DNA of 64,000 bases from Oceanibaculum nanhaiense (GTDB taxonomy: Bacteria > Pseudomonadota > Alphaproteobacteria > Oceanibaculales > Oceanibaculaceae), in the NCBI RefSeq assembly GCF_002148795.1, contig NZ_MPOB01000008.1, positions 1 to 64,000 of the forward strand. Direction: 5' to 3'. The notes beneath the pieces were generated by a model, which did no database searches, was not told where the DNA came from, and worked only from the letters and a program-made list of their open reading frames with translations. A program made the position numbers and the translations under genes. This document shows, one piece after another, positions 1-9,321 of the stretch (position 1 is the first letter of the stretch; every line of letters starts with the position of its first letter).

Positions 1-200
1 CAGGATACGACAGACAGCTAAACCTACAGGCCGCCGCCCACGCATCCCTTCTCAGAATATTAACTTGTCAATGAGCGACACCATCACCCCCGGCATATTA
101 GGCGCCGGCCGCACCGAAGCGATTTGTGATGGCGTTTCCGCGAACCGGCGTGACGCCGAAGCGGAGAAGAGAACTTAGAGAGAGATGCTCGATTGCGCAA
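1..200 (-). promoter_or_regulatory. Probable rRNA operon promoter and leader; 16S rRNA gene lies beyond the left edge
   Basis: Read on the minus strand, a -35 box TTGCGC (195-200), a 17-nt spacer and a -10 box TAAGTT (172-177) are followed by a GC-rich hairpin (CGGCG-TCA-CGCCG, about 145-157). A boxA-like antitermination element (GCTCATTGACAAG, 64-76) comes next, then the GAGAAGGGATGCGTGGGCGG block (about 35-54) that I recognise from alphaproteobacterial rRNA leaders and spacers. The order promoter, boxB-like hairpin, boxA matches an rrn leader driving transcription out of the window to the left. No 16S sequence is inside the window, so this rests on leader recognition only. A 75-codon frame on the same strand (98-325) overlaps the promoter and is not believed. 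Confidence 0.6.
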
Positions 201-360
201 GCGTTTTTTTCTCTCCCGCCGCGGCGCTGAACCTTCGAGAAGGCCGCCATCGCCGTGGCGGGGCGGAGATATAGAGAGGCCTGTCCGGCTTGTCCAGACT
301 CAATTTTCATTTTCTTTACAGCCACGAAAATTCTCTACAATTTGAGGCATGATGATGGCT

Positions 361-382
361 AACCTACGGTGTATAGTAGGTT
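361..382. repeat. Short perfect inverted repeat upstream of the lipoprotein gene
   Basis: AACCTAC (361-367) and GTAGGTT (376-382) flank an 8-nt loop about 58 nt before the lipoprotein start. It has no T-tract, so it is more likely an operator or mRNA hairpin than a terminator. The rest of 201-439 holds A/T-rich patches compatible with divergent promoters and no gene. Confidence 0.4.
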
Positions 383-439
383 GCATCTTATGAGCGAACA
401 TCATTGTGGCCCGGCCGCAAGAGCAGGAGACCAAAACGC

Positions 440-946
440 ATGCGCCGTCCGACCGCCCGCGCCGCCAGCCGTGCCGCCAGAACCGCTTTCGTTCTGTCCC
501 TTTTCAGCCTCGGCATCGTGCTGTCGGGCTGCACCCTCGCCGATATCGGGGGCAATACGAAGACGGTCCGCACCTCGGCACCCAGTTCCGGCGACGACAA
601 GAACGGCAGCCCGACGCCACCGCCCGCCTTCTCGCAGTTCAGCGACGTGCCGGTGCCGGCCAATGCGCGAATGGATCTGGACAAGACCATCATCCTGGGG
701 GCGGAGGATGGCTGGATCGGGCGCCTGGCGCTGACCACCAGCTATCCGCTGACCGAGATGTATTCCTTCTACGAGCGCGAAATGCCGAATTTCAGCTGGG
801 ACCGCATCACCGTGGTGCGGTCCTCGGTCACCACCATGACCTATTCGCGCGGCGGCCGCATCGCCACCATCACGCTGCAGCCCAGCGGCAGCAGCTCCAG
901 CATCGTCGATTTCACCGTCTCGCCCTACAAGCAGGCGAGCAAATAA
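440..946 (+). CDS. Small lipoprotein of unknown function
   Basis: About 168 residues. An arginine-rich n-region and a hydrophobic stretch end in the lipobox LSGC with the acyl-accepting Cys at residue 31, so it should be exported and lipid-anchored. A low-complexity Ser/Pro linker (about residues 42-62) precedes a compact domain of roughly 100 residues that I cannot assign to a named family. ATG 440 is chosen because AGGAG lies about 10 nt upstream; an in-frame GTG at 404 would add 12 residues before a normal signal peptide. It is followed, 16 nt on, by the convergent DUF1489 gene with no visible terminator between them. Confidence 0.75.
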   Translation: MRRPTARAASRAARTAFVLSLFSLGIVLSGCTLADIGGNTKTVRTSAPSSGDDKNGSPTPPPAFSQFSDVPVPANARMDLDKTIILGAEDGWIGRLALTTSYPLTEMYSFYEREMPNFSWDRITVVRSSVTTMTYSRGGRIATITLQPSGSSSSIVDFTVSPYKQASK

Positions 947-962
947 GCCCGTCCGGATACCC

Positions 963-1397
963 TTATAAAATACCCAGCGCGCGCAGCTCGGCCTCCATCT
1001 CCGCCGGCAGATCGTCGCCACCGCCGCCGGTACGGTCCGGCGGCGCATCCTTCGCCGTCAGGTAGCGCCAGCCCTGGAAGGCACGGCAGGGGCGGGCCTC
1101 GGTTTCCACCAGCGCCTCATCCAGCAGGATGGCGCAGCGCCTTATGCCTTCCTGCGGGTCCAGCACCTCCTCGAATCCGGCGATCGGCTGGCGCACCCGA
1201 ATAATTCCCTTGATCACCCAGTAGAGCGAGCCGCCATCCAGCACCTCGCTGGATCGGCGCGGCCAGCTGCGCGTGACATGGCGCAATTGCGGAGTCTCGC
1301 CGGCGGCGTGCATCAGCGCCAGCCGCTGGGCCTGCCAGTCGCGCAGTTCGGCGAGTTCGTCCACGCCGACGCACAGCTTGATGAGATTCAGCGGCAT
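963..1397 (-). CDS. DUF1489 family protein
   Basis: A 144-residue cytosolic protein of the DUF1489 family, a small family found mainly in alphaproteobacteria with no established function. The start MPLNLIKLCVGVDEL and the internal segment with SRSWPRR-like and GGSLYWVIKG motifs fit the family. AGGAG sits about 9 nt before the ATG. It is the last gene of a minus-strand run in which the SLC13 transporter stop lies 13 nt upstream, so it is probably co-transcribed with the transporter and HMG-CoA lyase. No catalytic motif can be pointed to. Confidence 0.8.
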   Translation of the reverse strand: MPLNLIKLCVGVDELAELRDWQAQRLALMHAAGETPQLRHVTRSWPRRSSEVLDGGSLYWVIKGIIRVRQPIAGFEEVLDPQEGIRRCAILLDEALVETEARPCRAFQGWRYLTAKDAPPDRTGGGGDDLPAEMEAELRALGIL

Positions 1398-1410
1398 GAA
1401 TCCGAAACTC

Positions 1411-2814
1411 CTAGAGCAGGAAAGCAGGCAGGGACAGCTCGCCCAGCGCCACCCACCAGAGATAGTCGAGCGGGATCAGCAGCGCCCAGGTCAGCGCCAC
1501 CAGCGGCAGGGTGACCCTGGCCGCCTGCCGCATCGGCACGCCGCCAACCTGCAGCGCCACCAGCACCGGCGGCACCTGATAGGGCAGCACCAGGGTGGAA
1601 AAGCCCAGCACCTGCAGCATCAGCACCTGCTCCAGACTCATCCCCGTCGCCGTGGCGATATCCCCGGCGATCGGCGACAGGATGGCTGGAATGCCCGGCA
1701 TCGTCGCCACCATGCCCAGCACCATTCCGATGGCCGACAGCGCGAAGAAATTATAGGCGTCCGCCCCGTATTCCAGATGCACCGCGTCGAGCAGCAGGTG
1801 GGACAGAAAATCGCCGACGCCGCTGGTCGCCACCAGCGCGCCCAGCCCGAGAATGCCGGCAACGTAGAACAGCGGCCCCATCTGTACGTCAGTGCGGAAG
1901 CCCTGCGGCGTGACGATGGCGATCATCGGCATCAGGCAGGCGACACCGGCTGCCAGCGAGATCCAGGCCGGCGAAATGCCGTGCAGCGTGTCGGTGACGA
2001 AGAAGGCCAGTGCGAGACCGAGAATGATGGCGAGGTTGCGTTCATCGCCATTCAGCTTCGTGCGCGGTGCGGGCGGCGGCTGGTCGCCGCGCACCCGGTC
2101 CGGGAAGATGCGGCAGATCAGCCAGACCAGCAGCGCCGATTTCAGCGCGCCCAGCACCGGGAAATGCAGCAGCAGATAGTCGAAATAGGTGATGGTGATG
2201 CCGTGATAGGCCTCGGCGGCACCGGCCAGCACATTGTTCGGCACATTGGCCGGCAGGATCGCAGCCGGCCCCAGGAAGCTGGACAGCGCCACCGCCACCA
2301 CCATGCCGGTGCGGCCATTGCTGCCGGGCTCGAAGCCCATCCGGTCGGCCAGCGCCAGGAAGATCGGCACCAGCAGCAGCACGCGCCCCATGGTGGACGG
2401 CATCAGGAAGGCCAGCGCCAGTGACACCAGCACCACGCCGGTGATGAGCCGCGGGTAGGAACCGGCGAGCCGGGCCACCAGCAGCTCCGCGATGCGGCGC
2501 CCAAGCCCGGTGCGCTGCACCCCGGCGGCGATGATGAGGCCGCCGAACACCAGCCACAGCGCGCCGGCGGAAAAGCCGGAGAACACCACACCCGCGGGCG
2601 CCACCTTGAAGATCATCGCCAGCAGGAAGAAGCTGACTGCCGTCAGATATTCCGGCAGCGCGCCAACCGCCCAGAAGCCGATGGCGAAGATTGTCAGCGC
2701 GGCGGCGGCGGAAAATCCGGCGGGGGCGCCCTCCGGCGCCGGCAGGAACAGCACCAGCAGCGCCGCTGCCAGCACCAGCAGCGTCGGCAGGCGTTTCGTC
2801 AGGGCAGCCACCAT
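1411..2814 (-). CDS. SLC13/DASS-family anion permease
   Basis: 467 residues with about 11-12 hydrophobic segments, typical of divalent-anion:Na+ symporters that import dicarboxylates, citrate or sulfate through the inner membrane. The conserved N-terminal half (ALWLVFGGLIIAAGVQRTGLGRRIA, shown here only by its segments) and the MPSTMGRVLLLVPI region fit the two-repeat transporter fold. The substrate cannot be read from sequence. Its ATG lies 2 nt after the HMG-CoA lyase stop, so the two are translationally coupled. This hints, no more, that it imports an organic acid linked to HMG-CoA or acetoacetate metabolism. Confidence 0.8.
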   Translation of the reverse strand: MVAALTKRLPTLLVLAAALLVLFLPAPEGAPAGFSAAAALTIFAIGFWAVGALPEYLTAVSFFLLAMIFKVAPAGVVFSGFSAGALWLVFGGLIIAAGVQRTGLGRRIAELLVARLAGSYPRLITGVVLVSLALAFLMPSTMGRVLLLVPIFLALADRMGFEPGSNGRTGMVVAVALSSFLGPAAILPANVPNNVLAGAAEAYHGITITYFDYLLLHFPVLGALKSALLVWLICRIFPDRVRGDQPPPAPRTKLNGDERNLAIILGLALAFFVTDTLHGISPAWISLAAGVACLMPMIAIVTPQGFRTDVQMGPLFYVAGILGLGALVATSGVGDFLSHLLLDAVHLEYGADAYNFFALSAIGMVLGMVATMPGIPAILSPIAGDIATATGMSLEQVLMLQVLGFSTLVLPYQVPPVLVALQVGGVPMRQAARVTLPLVALTWALLIPLDYLWWVALGELSLPAFLL

Positions 2815-2816
2815 GC

Positions 2817-3725
2817 TCAGGTCGCCCGCTTGCCGGCGATGGCGCAGGCGACCCTTGAGGAAGGCGGCCGGCCCAGCGCCTTTGAGATGAACAGCGCGGC
2901 ATCGACCAGCGCATCCAGATCCACGCCGGTTTCGATGCCCAGCCCGTCCAGCATATAGACCACATCCTCGGTGGCGACATTGCCGCTGGCCCCCTTGGCA
3001 TAGGGGCAGCCGCCCAGCCCGGCGACCGAGCTGTCCACCACAGCGACGCCGAGATCCAGCACGGCATAGATATTGGCCAGCGCCTGGCCATAGGTATCGT
3101 GGAAATGCACCGCCAGCCGGTCCATCGGCACGGCACGGGCCACCCGCTCGACCAGTGCCGCCGCCTTGCCCGGCGTACCGACGCCGATGGTGTCGCCCAG
3201 CGATACCTCGTAACAGCCCATCGCCATCAGCTCGGCGGACAGGCCGGCCACGACATCGGGCGGGACATCGCCCTCATAGGGACAGCCCAGCACGCAGGAG
3301 AGATAGCCGCGCACCCGCAGGCCATTGCCAAGCGCGCTTTCCGCCACCGGGCGGAACCGATCCAGGCTCTCGGCGATCGAGCAGTTGATGTTCTTGTTCG
3401 AGAAGCTCTCGGTGACGGCGCCGAAAATGGCGATTTCATCGACCCCGGCGGCAAGCGCCGCCTCCAGCCCCTTCATGTTCGGCACCAGCACCGGATAGGA
3501 GACGCCCTCCTTGCGGCGGATGCCCGCCATCACCTCGGCGCTGCCGGCCATTTGCGGCACCCATTTCGGCGACACGAAGCTGCCCGATTCGATGACTGGC
3601 AGGCCGGCATCACTCAGCCGGTCGATCAGCGCGATCTTCACGCTGGCCGGCACCGGCTGCGATTCGTTCTGCAGCCCGTCGCGCGGGCCGACCTCGACGA
3701 TCTTCACACGGGACGGAAAGGCCAT
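2817..3725 (-). CDS. mvaB: Hydroxymethylglutaryl-CoA lyase
   Basis: 302 residues, normal for the family. It cleaves HMG-CoA to acetyl-CoA and acetoacetate, the last step of leucine catabolism. The N-terminal [10 protein letters not shown] motif (metal and substrate site) and the C-terminal [11 protein letters not shown] loop with the catalytic Cys are both present, as is the HFHDTYG metal-binding segment. ATG 3725 is preferred because GAGG lies upstream and the protein then begins at the barrel; an open frame continues upstream without family similarity. The companion leucine-pathway enzymes LiuC and LiuD are about 10 kb away at 13318-16115. Confidence 0.92.
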   Translation of the reverse strand: MAFPSRVKIVEVGPRDGLQNESQPVPASVKIALIDRLSDAGLPVIESGSFVSPKWVPQMAGSAEVMAGIRRKEGVSYPVLVPNMKGLEAALAAGVDEIAIFGAVTESFSNKNINCSIAESLDRFRPVAESALGNGLRVRGYLSCVLGCPYEGDVPPDVVAGLSAELMAMGCYEVSLGDTIGVGTPGKAAALVERVARAVPMDRLAVHFHDTYGQALANIYAVLDLGVAVVDSSVAGLGGCPYAKGASGNVATEDVVYMLDGLGIETGVDLDALVDAALFISKALGRPPSSRVACAIAGKRAT

Positions 3726-3823
3726 GGCTGCAATCCTCACTAACGATTTTTGCCGGCATTCTAGGTCGAGGCAGGCCATTGCTACCACCGGCAATGCGCG
3801 AACGCTGCTATGCCGCCCGCAGG

Positions 3824-4690
3824 TTAGCGGCCTGCGCTCCGCAGGGCTTCGGCCAGCGCGCAGAATTGGACAATCGACAGCTGCTCGGCGCGCAGGGTCG
3901 GGTCGATGCCGGTCGCGGCCAGCAGGGGCAGCGGATCGACGCCCAGGGTTTTCAGGCTCTGCCGCAGCATCTTGCGGCGCTGCCCGAAGGCCGCCGCCGT
4001 CACCCGTTCCAGCAGGTTCTTCTCTGCCGGGGCCAGCGGCTGCGGCCGGGGCACCAGATGCACGACACTCGAGGTAACTTTCGGCGGCGGCGTGAAGGCG
4101 CGCGGCGGAATGTCGAACAGCAGGTCGGCCGCGCACAGCCATTGCACGATGACCGAAAGCCGGCCATAGGCCTCCTCCCCTCGGCCGGCGCGCAGGCGTT
4201 CCGCCACCTCCTTCTGGAACATGAGAGTCATGCTCTCCAGATTCGGCAGAATATCCAGCCAGCCGATCAGCAGCGGCGTCGCCACATTGTAGGGCAGGTT
4301 GGCGACGATGCGGCGCGGTGCCGGCCCCAGTGCCGTGACATCGACGGTCAGCGCGTCGGCCTCAATCAGCGTCAGCCGCCCCGCTGCCGCCTCGACCAGC
4401 GGCTGCAGCGCAGCGATGCAGCGCCGATCGCGCTCGATGGCGACGACATGGCGCGCCCCGGCCAGCAGCAACGCGCGGGTCAGGCCGCCCGGACCCGGCC
4501 CGACTTCGATGACGGTGCCCTGTGTCAGATCGCCCGCCGAGCGCGCGATGCGGCCGGTCAGGTTCAGGTCGAGCAGGAAATTCTGGCCAAGTTGCTTCTT
4601 GGCGCCGAGATCGTTGGCGGCGATGACATCGCGCAGCGGCGGCAGCGCGGTAATCGCCGTCAGCACCTCATCCATTATGTGATCGGGCAT
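3824..4690 (-). CDS. rsmA: 16S rRNA (adenine1518-N6/1519-N6)-dimethyltransferase
   Basis: 288 residues. RsmA (KsgA) dimethylates two adjacent adenines in the 3' hairpin of 16S rRNA late in 30S assembly. The family signature [11 protein letters not shown] is near residue 31, followed by the SAM-binding [10 protein letters not shown] and the catalytic NLPYN motif. The start overlaps the last 23 bp of pdxA; the alternative ATG at 4675 (MDEVLTAI) would still overlap it. It is the last gene of the lptF-lptG-lptD-surA-pdxA-rsmA run, an order conserved in many proteobacteria. Confidence 0.95.
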   Translation of the reverse strand: MPDHIMDEVLTAITALPPLRDVIAANDLGAKKQLGQNFLLDLNLTGRIARSAGDLTQGTVIEVGPGPGGLTRALLLAGARHVVAIERDRRCIAALQPLVEAAAGRLTLIEADALTVDVTALGPAPRRIVANLPYNVATPLLIGWLDILPNLESMTLMFQKEVAERLRAGRGEEAYGRLSVIVQWLCAADLLFDIPPRAFTPPPKVTSSVVHLVPRPQPLAPAEKNLLERVTAAAFGQRRKMLRQSLKTLGVDPLPLLAATGIDPTLRAEQLSIVQFCALAEALRSAGR

Positions 4691-5681
4691 GGCGCGCCGC
4701 CATCTCGCCCGCCATCCGCAAGGCAGCCAGCAGGCTGGATTCGTTGGCCTTCCCGGTGCCGGCCAGGTCCAGCGCCGTGCCGTGATCCGGCGAGGTGCGG
4801 ATGAAGGGCAGGCCCAGCGTCACATTCACCCCGCCATGGAAATCCAGCGTCTTGATCGGGATCAGCGCCTGATCGTGATACATGCACAGCGCCGTGTCAT
4901 AGCCACGTCGCGCATCCTCATGGAACAGCGTGTCGGCGGACAGTGGCCCGAAGACCTCGATCCCGTCCTCCCGCAGTGCTGCGATGGCCGGGGCGACGAT
5001 CTCCACATCCTCGCGCCCGATGGTGCCGCCCTCCCCGGCATGCGGGTTCAGGCCGGCAACCGCGAGGCGCGGGCGCTCCAGCCCGAAATCGCGGCGCAAC
5101 GCCGCCGCGGTGATACGCCCGGCGGAAACGATCAGCTCGGTCGTCAGCAGCGCCGGCACGCTGGCCAGCGGCACATGCACCGTCACCGGCACCACGCGCA
5201 GCTGCGGGCAGGCCAGCATCATCACCACATCGACGCCGCCCGCCAGATACGCCAGATAATCGGTGTGCCCGGCATGGACGAAGCCGGCCTGATAGAGCGT
5301 CTGTTTCTGGATCGGGTTGGTGACCACGGCCCCGGCCCTGCCCGCCCGCACCAGTTCGACCGCGTAGTCGATGGCGCGGATCACAGCCGGCGCATTCGCC
5401 GGATCGGGCCGCCCCGGCACGACCGGCACGGCCAGCGGCACGGGCAGCACCGGCAAGGCGGAGGCGAACAGGCCGATGGCCTCCTCCGGCGCCGCGATGG
5501 CCGCCACAGGAACAGTGACGCCGATCTGCGCCGCCAGCGCCGTCAGCCGCTCGGGATCGTCCAGCAGGAAGAAGGGGACTACTCCCCCCTCGCCGCGCCT
5601 GAGCCAGGCCTTCAGCGCAATCTCGCCCGCAATCCCGGCGGGTTCGCCCATGGTGAGGGCAAGCGGCAAGGCGGCCGGCAT
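4668..5681 (-). CDS. pdxA: 4-hydroxythreonine-4-phosphate dehydrogenase
   Basis: 337 residues. PdxA oxidises 4-phospho-hydroxy-threonine in the DXP-dependent pyridoxal phosphate pathway. The three zinc-ligand regions of the family are visible: HAGHTDYLA, the NPHAGEGG segment and MYHDQALIP near the C-terminus. The gene starts 3 nt downstream of the surA stop and overlaps rsmA, so all three are probably one transcript. Length and motifs are normal. Confidence 0.95.
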   Translation of the reverse strand: MPAALPLALTMGEPAGIAGEIALKAWLRRGEGGVVPFFLLDDPERLTALAAQIGVTVPVAAIAAPEEAIGLFASALPVLPVPLAVPVVPGRPDPANAPAVIRAIDYAVELVRAGRAGAVVTNPIQKQTLYQAGFVHAGHTDYLAYLAGGVDVVMMLACPQLRVVPVTVHVPLASVPALLTTELIVSAGRITAAALRRDFGLERPRLAVAGLNPHAGEGGTIGREDVEIVAPAIAALREDGIEVFGPLSADTLFHEDARRGYDTALCMYHDQALIPIKTLDFHGGVNVTLGLPFIRTSPDHGTALDLAGTGKANESSLLAALRMAGEMAARHARSHNG

Positions 5682-5684
5682 GGA

Positions 5685-7016
5685 CTAGATCCGGATGTCG
5701 ATGAAGGCCGCCCGCTTCAGGTCGCGCATCAAGCGGCGCGCCAGAACCTCCAGCTTCTCATTCTCGAGGCGCTGACGGATTTCCGGGCGCGAGGGCAGGT
5801 CGCTCATCACCGATTCGCGCTCGCAGACGACAAAAATTGAGATGCCGCCGGGCAGCGGCACCGGCGCGCTGGCGCTGCCGACCGCCACCTGGGCGACGGC
5901 ATCGCGGATGGCCGGCGACAGATCGCCCTGGCGCACCCGGCCGAGATCGATGGGGTCCGGTGCGTCGAGGCTTTTCGCGACATCTGCCAGCGTCTCGCAG
6001 CCTGCCGCCCTGGCGACGGCGGCGCGCATCCGCTCGGAGATTTCCGTCACCCGCTCCGGCGGTGCGTCGAGCGGCACGGGCAGGGCGATCTGGCGCAGCG
6101 TGACCATGGCGTCGCTCGGCGGCGCCTGCTCGCGGATGCGGCGATCCTCTACCTTCAGGATATAGAAACCCAGAACGGTGCGGATCGGCTCCGTCACCCG
6201 GCCGGCCGGAAGACCGTCAATGGCCTGGGCAAGCGGCTCGTCCAGCACATCCGCGCCGATCCAGCCGATATCCCCGCCGACACGGGCCGATGCACTCTGG
6301 CTGAATTGCTGGGCCAGCCCCTCGAACGGTGCCCCCTCGCGAAACTGCGTGACCAGCCGCTCGGCAAAGCTGCGGACCTCCGCCTCGCGTTCGGGCGAAT
6401 CGACCGGCAGCAGAATCTCCTTCACCAGGATTTCCGGCTTGCCGCGCTGTGCCTCGATCTGCGCCAGATGCTCGTTGATTTCCTCGTCGCTGATCTCGGC
6501 GGCGCTGGAAAAACGGCGGGCAACGACACGGCGCCAGGCAAGGGCGGCGGAAAGCTGATCCTCCAGCGTCTTCCTGGGGATGTTCTGCCCTGCCAGCATG
6601 GTCGTCAGGCCGCCTGCCGGCATCCGGTTCTGCGCCTCGATGCGCCGGATTGCGTCCGCGACCTCCTGCTCGGGCACGGTGATGCCGACGCGCTGTGCCT
6701 CCTGCATCTGCAATTTTTCGTCGATCATGCCGCGCAGCACCTGGCCGGCAAGGCGCTGCCTGTTCTCCCGCGTGTTGGGCAGGCTGGCGCCCAGCAGGGT
6801 CAGGGACAGCCGCACCTCCAGGTCGAACAGCGAGATGATCTCGTCATTCACCACGGCGGCGATCCGCAGGCTGCCGCTTTGCGCCGTGGCGGTCTGCAGG
6901 AAACCGAGCATGAGCCAGACGCTCATGCACAGGCAAAGCAGGCCGCCGAGAAGGCGCCGGGCCGGGGCAATTGTGGAAGGCCGCGGGAAGGATGAGCGGT
7001 AAGGTCGATGCATCAT
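5685..7016 (-). CDS. surA: SurA-type periplasmic peptidyl-prolyl isomerase / outer-membrane protein chaperone
   Basis: About 443 residues from ATG 7016. The protein begins with a basic stretch and a hydrophobic signal segment ending near ATAQS, so it is exported. It then has the SurA N-terminal chaperone domain (IAAVVNDEIISLFDLEVRL) and a parvulin/PpiC region (ILVKEILLPV ... GGDIGWIG ... GFYILKVEDRR). The frame stays open upstream into lptD, but the start must lie near 7013-7016, after the lptD stop at 7096. SurA escorts beta-barrel proteins, including LptD encoded just upstream, to the outer membrane. Confidence 0.9.
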   Translation of the reverse strand: MMHRPYRSSFPRPSTIAPARRLLGGLLCLCMSVWLMLGFLQTATAQSGSLRIAAVVNDEIISLFDLEVRLSLTLLGASLPNTRENRQRLAGQVLRGMIDEKLQMQEAQRVGITVPEQEVADAIRRIEAQNRMPAGGLTTMLAGQNIPRKTLEDQLSAALAWRRVVARRFSSAAEISDEEINEHLAQIEAQRGKPEILVKEILLPVDSPEREAEVRSFAERLVTQFREGAPFEGLAQQFSQSASARVGGDIGWIGADVLDEPLAQAIDGLPAGRVTEPIRTVLGFYILKVEDRRIREQAPPSDAMVTLRQIALPVPLDAPPERVTEISERMRAAVARAAGCETLADVAKSLDAPDPIDLGRVRQGDLSPAIRDAVAQVAVGSASAPVPLPGGISIFVVCERESVMSDLPSRPEIRQRLENEKLEVLARRLMRDLKRAAFIDIRI

Positions 7017-7095
7017 GGCTAGCACAGGTATCCCTGCAATCGATTCGGTGCAAGTCGCGACATGCGCACAGTAGGGTGGCGAATGGTCCCAGGCA

Positions 7096-9321
7096 TCAGA
7101 AAAGGGACTGGTTGCTGCCGATGGCGCCGAGATTCTTGAATTCGATGCGGAAGAAGATGCTGTTGTCCGGCTCCAGCCCCACATCGTTGGTGAAGGTTTT
7201 GCGGTAGCTGACGCCGATCAGCAGGCATTCATCGGCATAGGCCAGCGTCGCCTGCACCTCGCGCATGCCAGCGTCGTCGCCCATCTCCCGCACTAGGCGC
7301 GTGCCGAACCGCCAGTTACGGTCGATCTGCGAGACGAAACCGCCGGAGATTTCCTCGCGCTGGCCGAATTCCGGCGTTTCCGGCTGCTCCGGCAGCTTCA
7401 CATAGTTCAGATTGACGCGAAACCGCTGCGGCCCGCCATAGAGCGACAATTCATTGCGGGTGATGTCCAGCGACTCGTGATCGAGCCGGAAGCGATAGAC
7501 CAGATCGAAATAGCGCGAGGGCGATATCTGCAGGCGGCCGACATAGTCGGAGAAATTATCCTCCAGGCCGGTGCCGCGGTCATAGGTGGAATCCTCGCGC
7601 AGCCTGTAGCTTTGCCCCAGGAACAGGCTGCTCTGGCCGCCGCCATCGCCATACAGGCCGAAATTCATGCCGTAATCGACGCGCGTGCCGCTGGAGACCC
7701 GGTCGGTGCCGGAATAGCGGTTGGATCGGAACAGGTTGGTCGCATCGAAAATCAGCGCCTGGCTGTCCTCATTCGCGATATCGTCCGGATTGCTGCCATT
7801 CGGGCTGGCGACGAAATTCACAATCGGTTCGACAAGCTGCCGGACCGAGCCGACATCGCGCACGAAGGGATAGCGCCAGCCAAGGCTGACCTGCGGAAAG
7901 ACGCGGCCCGTCTCGCCGCTGAGATCACGGTTCGGGTTCGATGGATCGACCAGATCGTCCACCGAATAGAGGTCGGTCTGCACGGTGGCGGACAGGCTGT
8001 AAATCTCGCCCGATGGTGCGTAATAGGGCAGGTGCCAGCCGGACAGGAAGGAGATGCGCCGGCTGTCGGCGCCGATCTCCCGGGTCAGCGACAGGGCGGT
8101 CGCATCCAGCGTGAAGTAACTGCCATTCGGGTCCGGCGCGGTGCGCATGCGGTGCTGCGCATAGGGGGCGACGAGCGGCATCTGTTCGTCAACGTCGAAG
8201 GAACGCAGCCCCTGGAAGGAATAGGAGGCAACCGAGGTATAGGCCATCGGCGCGAAACGCTCGGCATAGACCCGGCTGGTCAGCACATCGCGCGAATCCA
8301 GCCTGTAGCGCTTCAGATAGGTGCGGTCGCTGACCCGCTCGACATCGAAGCCGGCGCGCCAGCGGTCCGTCAGGTGAAAGATGCCCTCACTGTCGATATG
8401 GCCCTTGGCAACCTTGTCGCCGGTCTCGCGCCCGACCTCGCGCTCGTCGAGATAACCAATGCTGCCGGCCAGCGTCACCTCGCCGAAATAGAAACGGTGA
8501 CGGTATTCGCCCAGCAGCATTTCCCCCTCCTCCGACATGTAGATCGGCTCCAGGGTCATGTCGTTCTGCGGCGAGAAGGTATAGTAGTAGGGTAGCCCGA
8601 ACACCGCCCCCAGATCGTCGGAGAAGCCCAGGCGCGGCACCAGCACGCCGCTGCGCCGGTCCACCGTCGGGTCTGGATGGCTGAAATAGGGCATGTAGGC
8701 GACGGGAAAACCGGCGATTTCCATCACCGCGTCCTCATAGACAAGGTCTTTCGTTTCCTCGTCATGCACCACCTTGCGCGCCTTCAGCTGCCACAGTGGC
8801 GGGCGGGTCGGATCCTTGGCGCACAGATCGCAGGGCGAATAGACAGCCTGGTTCATCTCCTTGCGGGTGCCGCCGATGCGCCGGGCACTGTTCGCGGCCA
8901 GCCGGGAATTATCGGTCAACAGCACGCGCAGCTGGTCGATGAAGCCGTCGCGCAGATCGCCGGTCAGTTCGACATAATCGGCGAAGACGACCTCCCCGCT
9001 TGGCTCCACCAGCACGATATTGCCGGTCGCCGTCACCTGGTCGGTCTTCTGATTGTAGGTCACCAGATCGGCGCGCAGCACCCGGTCATTCTGCGACAGC
9101 TCGACATTGCCGCGCGCGGTGACTGTCATCAGCTTGTCGTCATAATCCAGCGTGTCGGCTGTAAACAGCACCGGCGGCTCCTGGCTCTCGCCCTGCCCCA
9201 GCCCTTGGCCCTGGCCCGGGCCCTGCTGCTGGGCATGACCGGTCCACGGCGTCAGCAGCAGCGCGCCCAGAAACAGCATGAAGAAAAAGGCGATGCGGCA
9301 CGGCGACACGGGTTCAGCCAT
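7096..9321 (-). CDS. lptD: LPS-assembly protein LptD
   Basis: 741 residues with an N-terminal signal peptide ending around GHAQQQ. A Gln/Gly-rich linker is followed by an OstA/LptA-like domain (VLFTADTLDYDDKLMTVTARG) and a long C-terminal beta-barrel region ending in Phe. With LptE it inserts lipopolysaccharide into the outer leaflet. Cysteines at the CDLCAKD segment fit the disulfide-dependent maturation of LptD. The start overlaps the lptG stop by 8 bp, and lptF and lptG lie directly upstream, so the inner-membrane exporter and outer-membrane translocon are made together. Confidence 0.93.
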   Translation of the reverse strand: MAEPVSPCRIAFFFMLFLGALLLTPWTGHAQQQGPGQGQGLGQGESQEPPVLFTADTLDYDDKLMTVTARGNVELSQNDRVLRADLVTYNQKTDQVTATGNIVLVEPSGEVVFADYVELTGDLRDGFIDQLRVLLTDNSRLAANSARRIGGTRKEMNQAVYSPCDLCAKDPTRPPLWQLKARKVVHDEETKDLVYEDAVMEIAGFPVAYMPYFSHPDPTVDRRSGVLVPRLGFSDDLGAVFGLPYYYTFSPQNDMTLEPIYMSEEGEMLLGEYRHRFYFGEVTLAGSIGYLDEREVGRETGDKVAKGHIDSEGIFHLTDRWRAGFDVERVSDRTYLKRYRLDSRDVLTSRVYAERFAPMAYTSVASYSFQGLRSFDVDEQMPLVAPYAQHRMRTAPDPNGSYFTLDATALSLTREIGADSRRISFLSGWHLPYYAPSGEIYSLSATVQTDLYSVDDLVDPSNPNRDLSGETGRVFPQVSLGWRYPFVRDVGSVRQLVEPIVNFVASPNGSNPDDIANEDSQALIFDATNLFRSNRYSGTDRVSSGTRVDYGMNFGLYGDGGGQSSLFLGQSYRLREDSTYDRGTGLEDNFSDYVGRLQISPSRYFDLVYRFRLDHESLDITRNELSLYGGPQRFRVNLNYVKLPEQPETPEFGQREEISGGFVSQIDRNWRFGTRLVREMGDDAGMREVQATLAYADECLLIGVSYRKTFTNDVGLEPDNSIFFRIEFKNLGAIGSNQSLF

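Noticed and set aside
98-325. 75-codon open frame on the minus strand
   Set aside because: It overlaps the presumed rRNA promoter and leader, has no recognisable domain, and its codon pattern is explained by the regulatory sequence.
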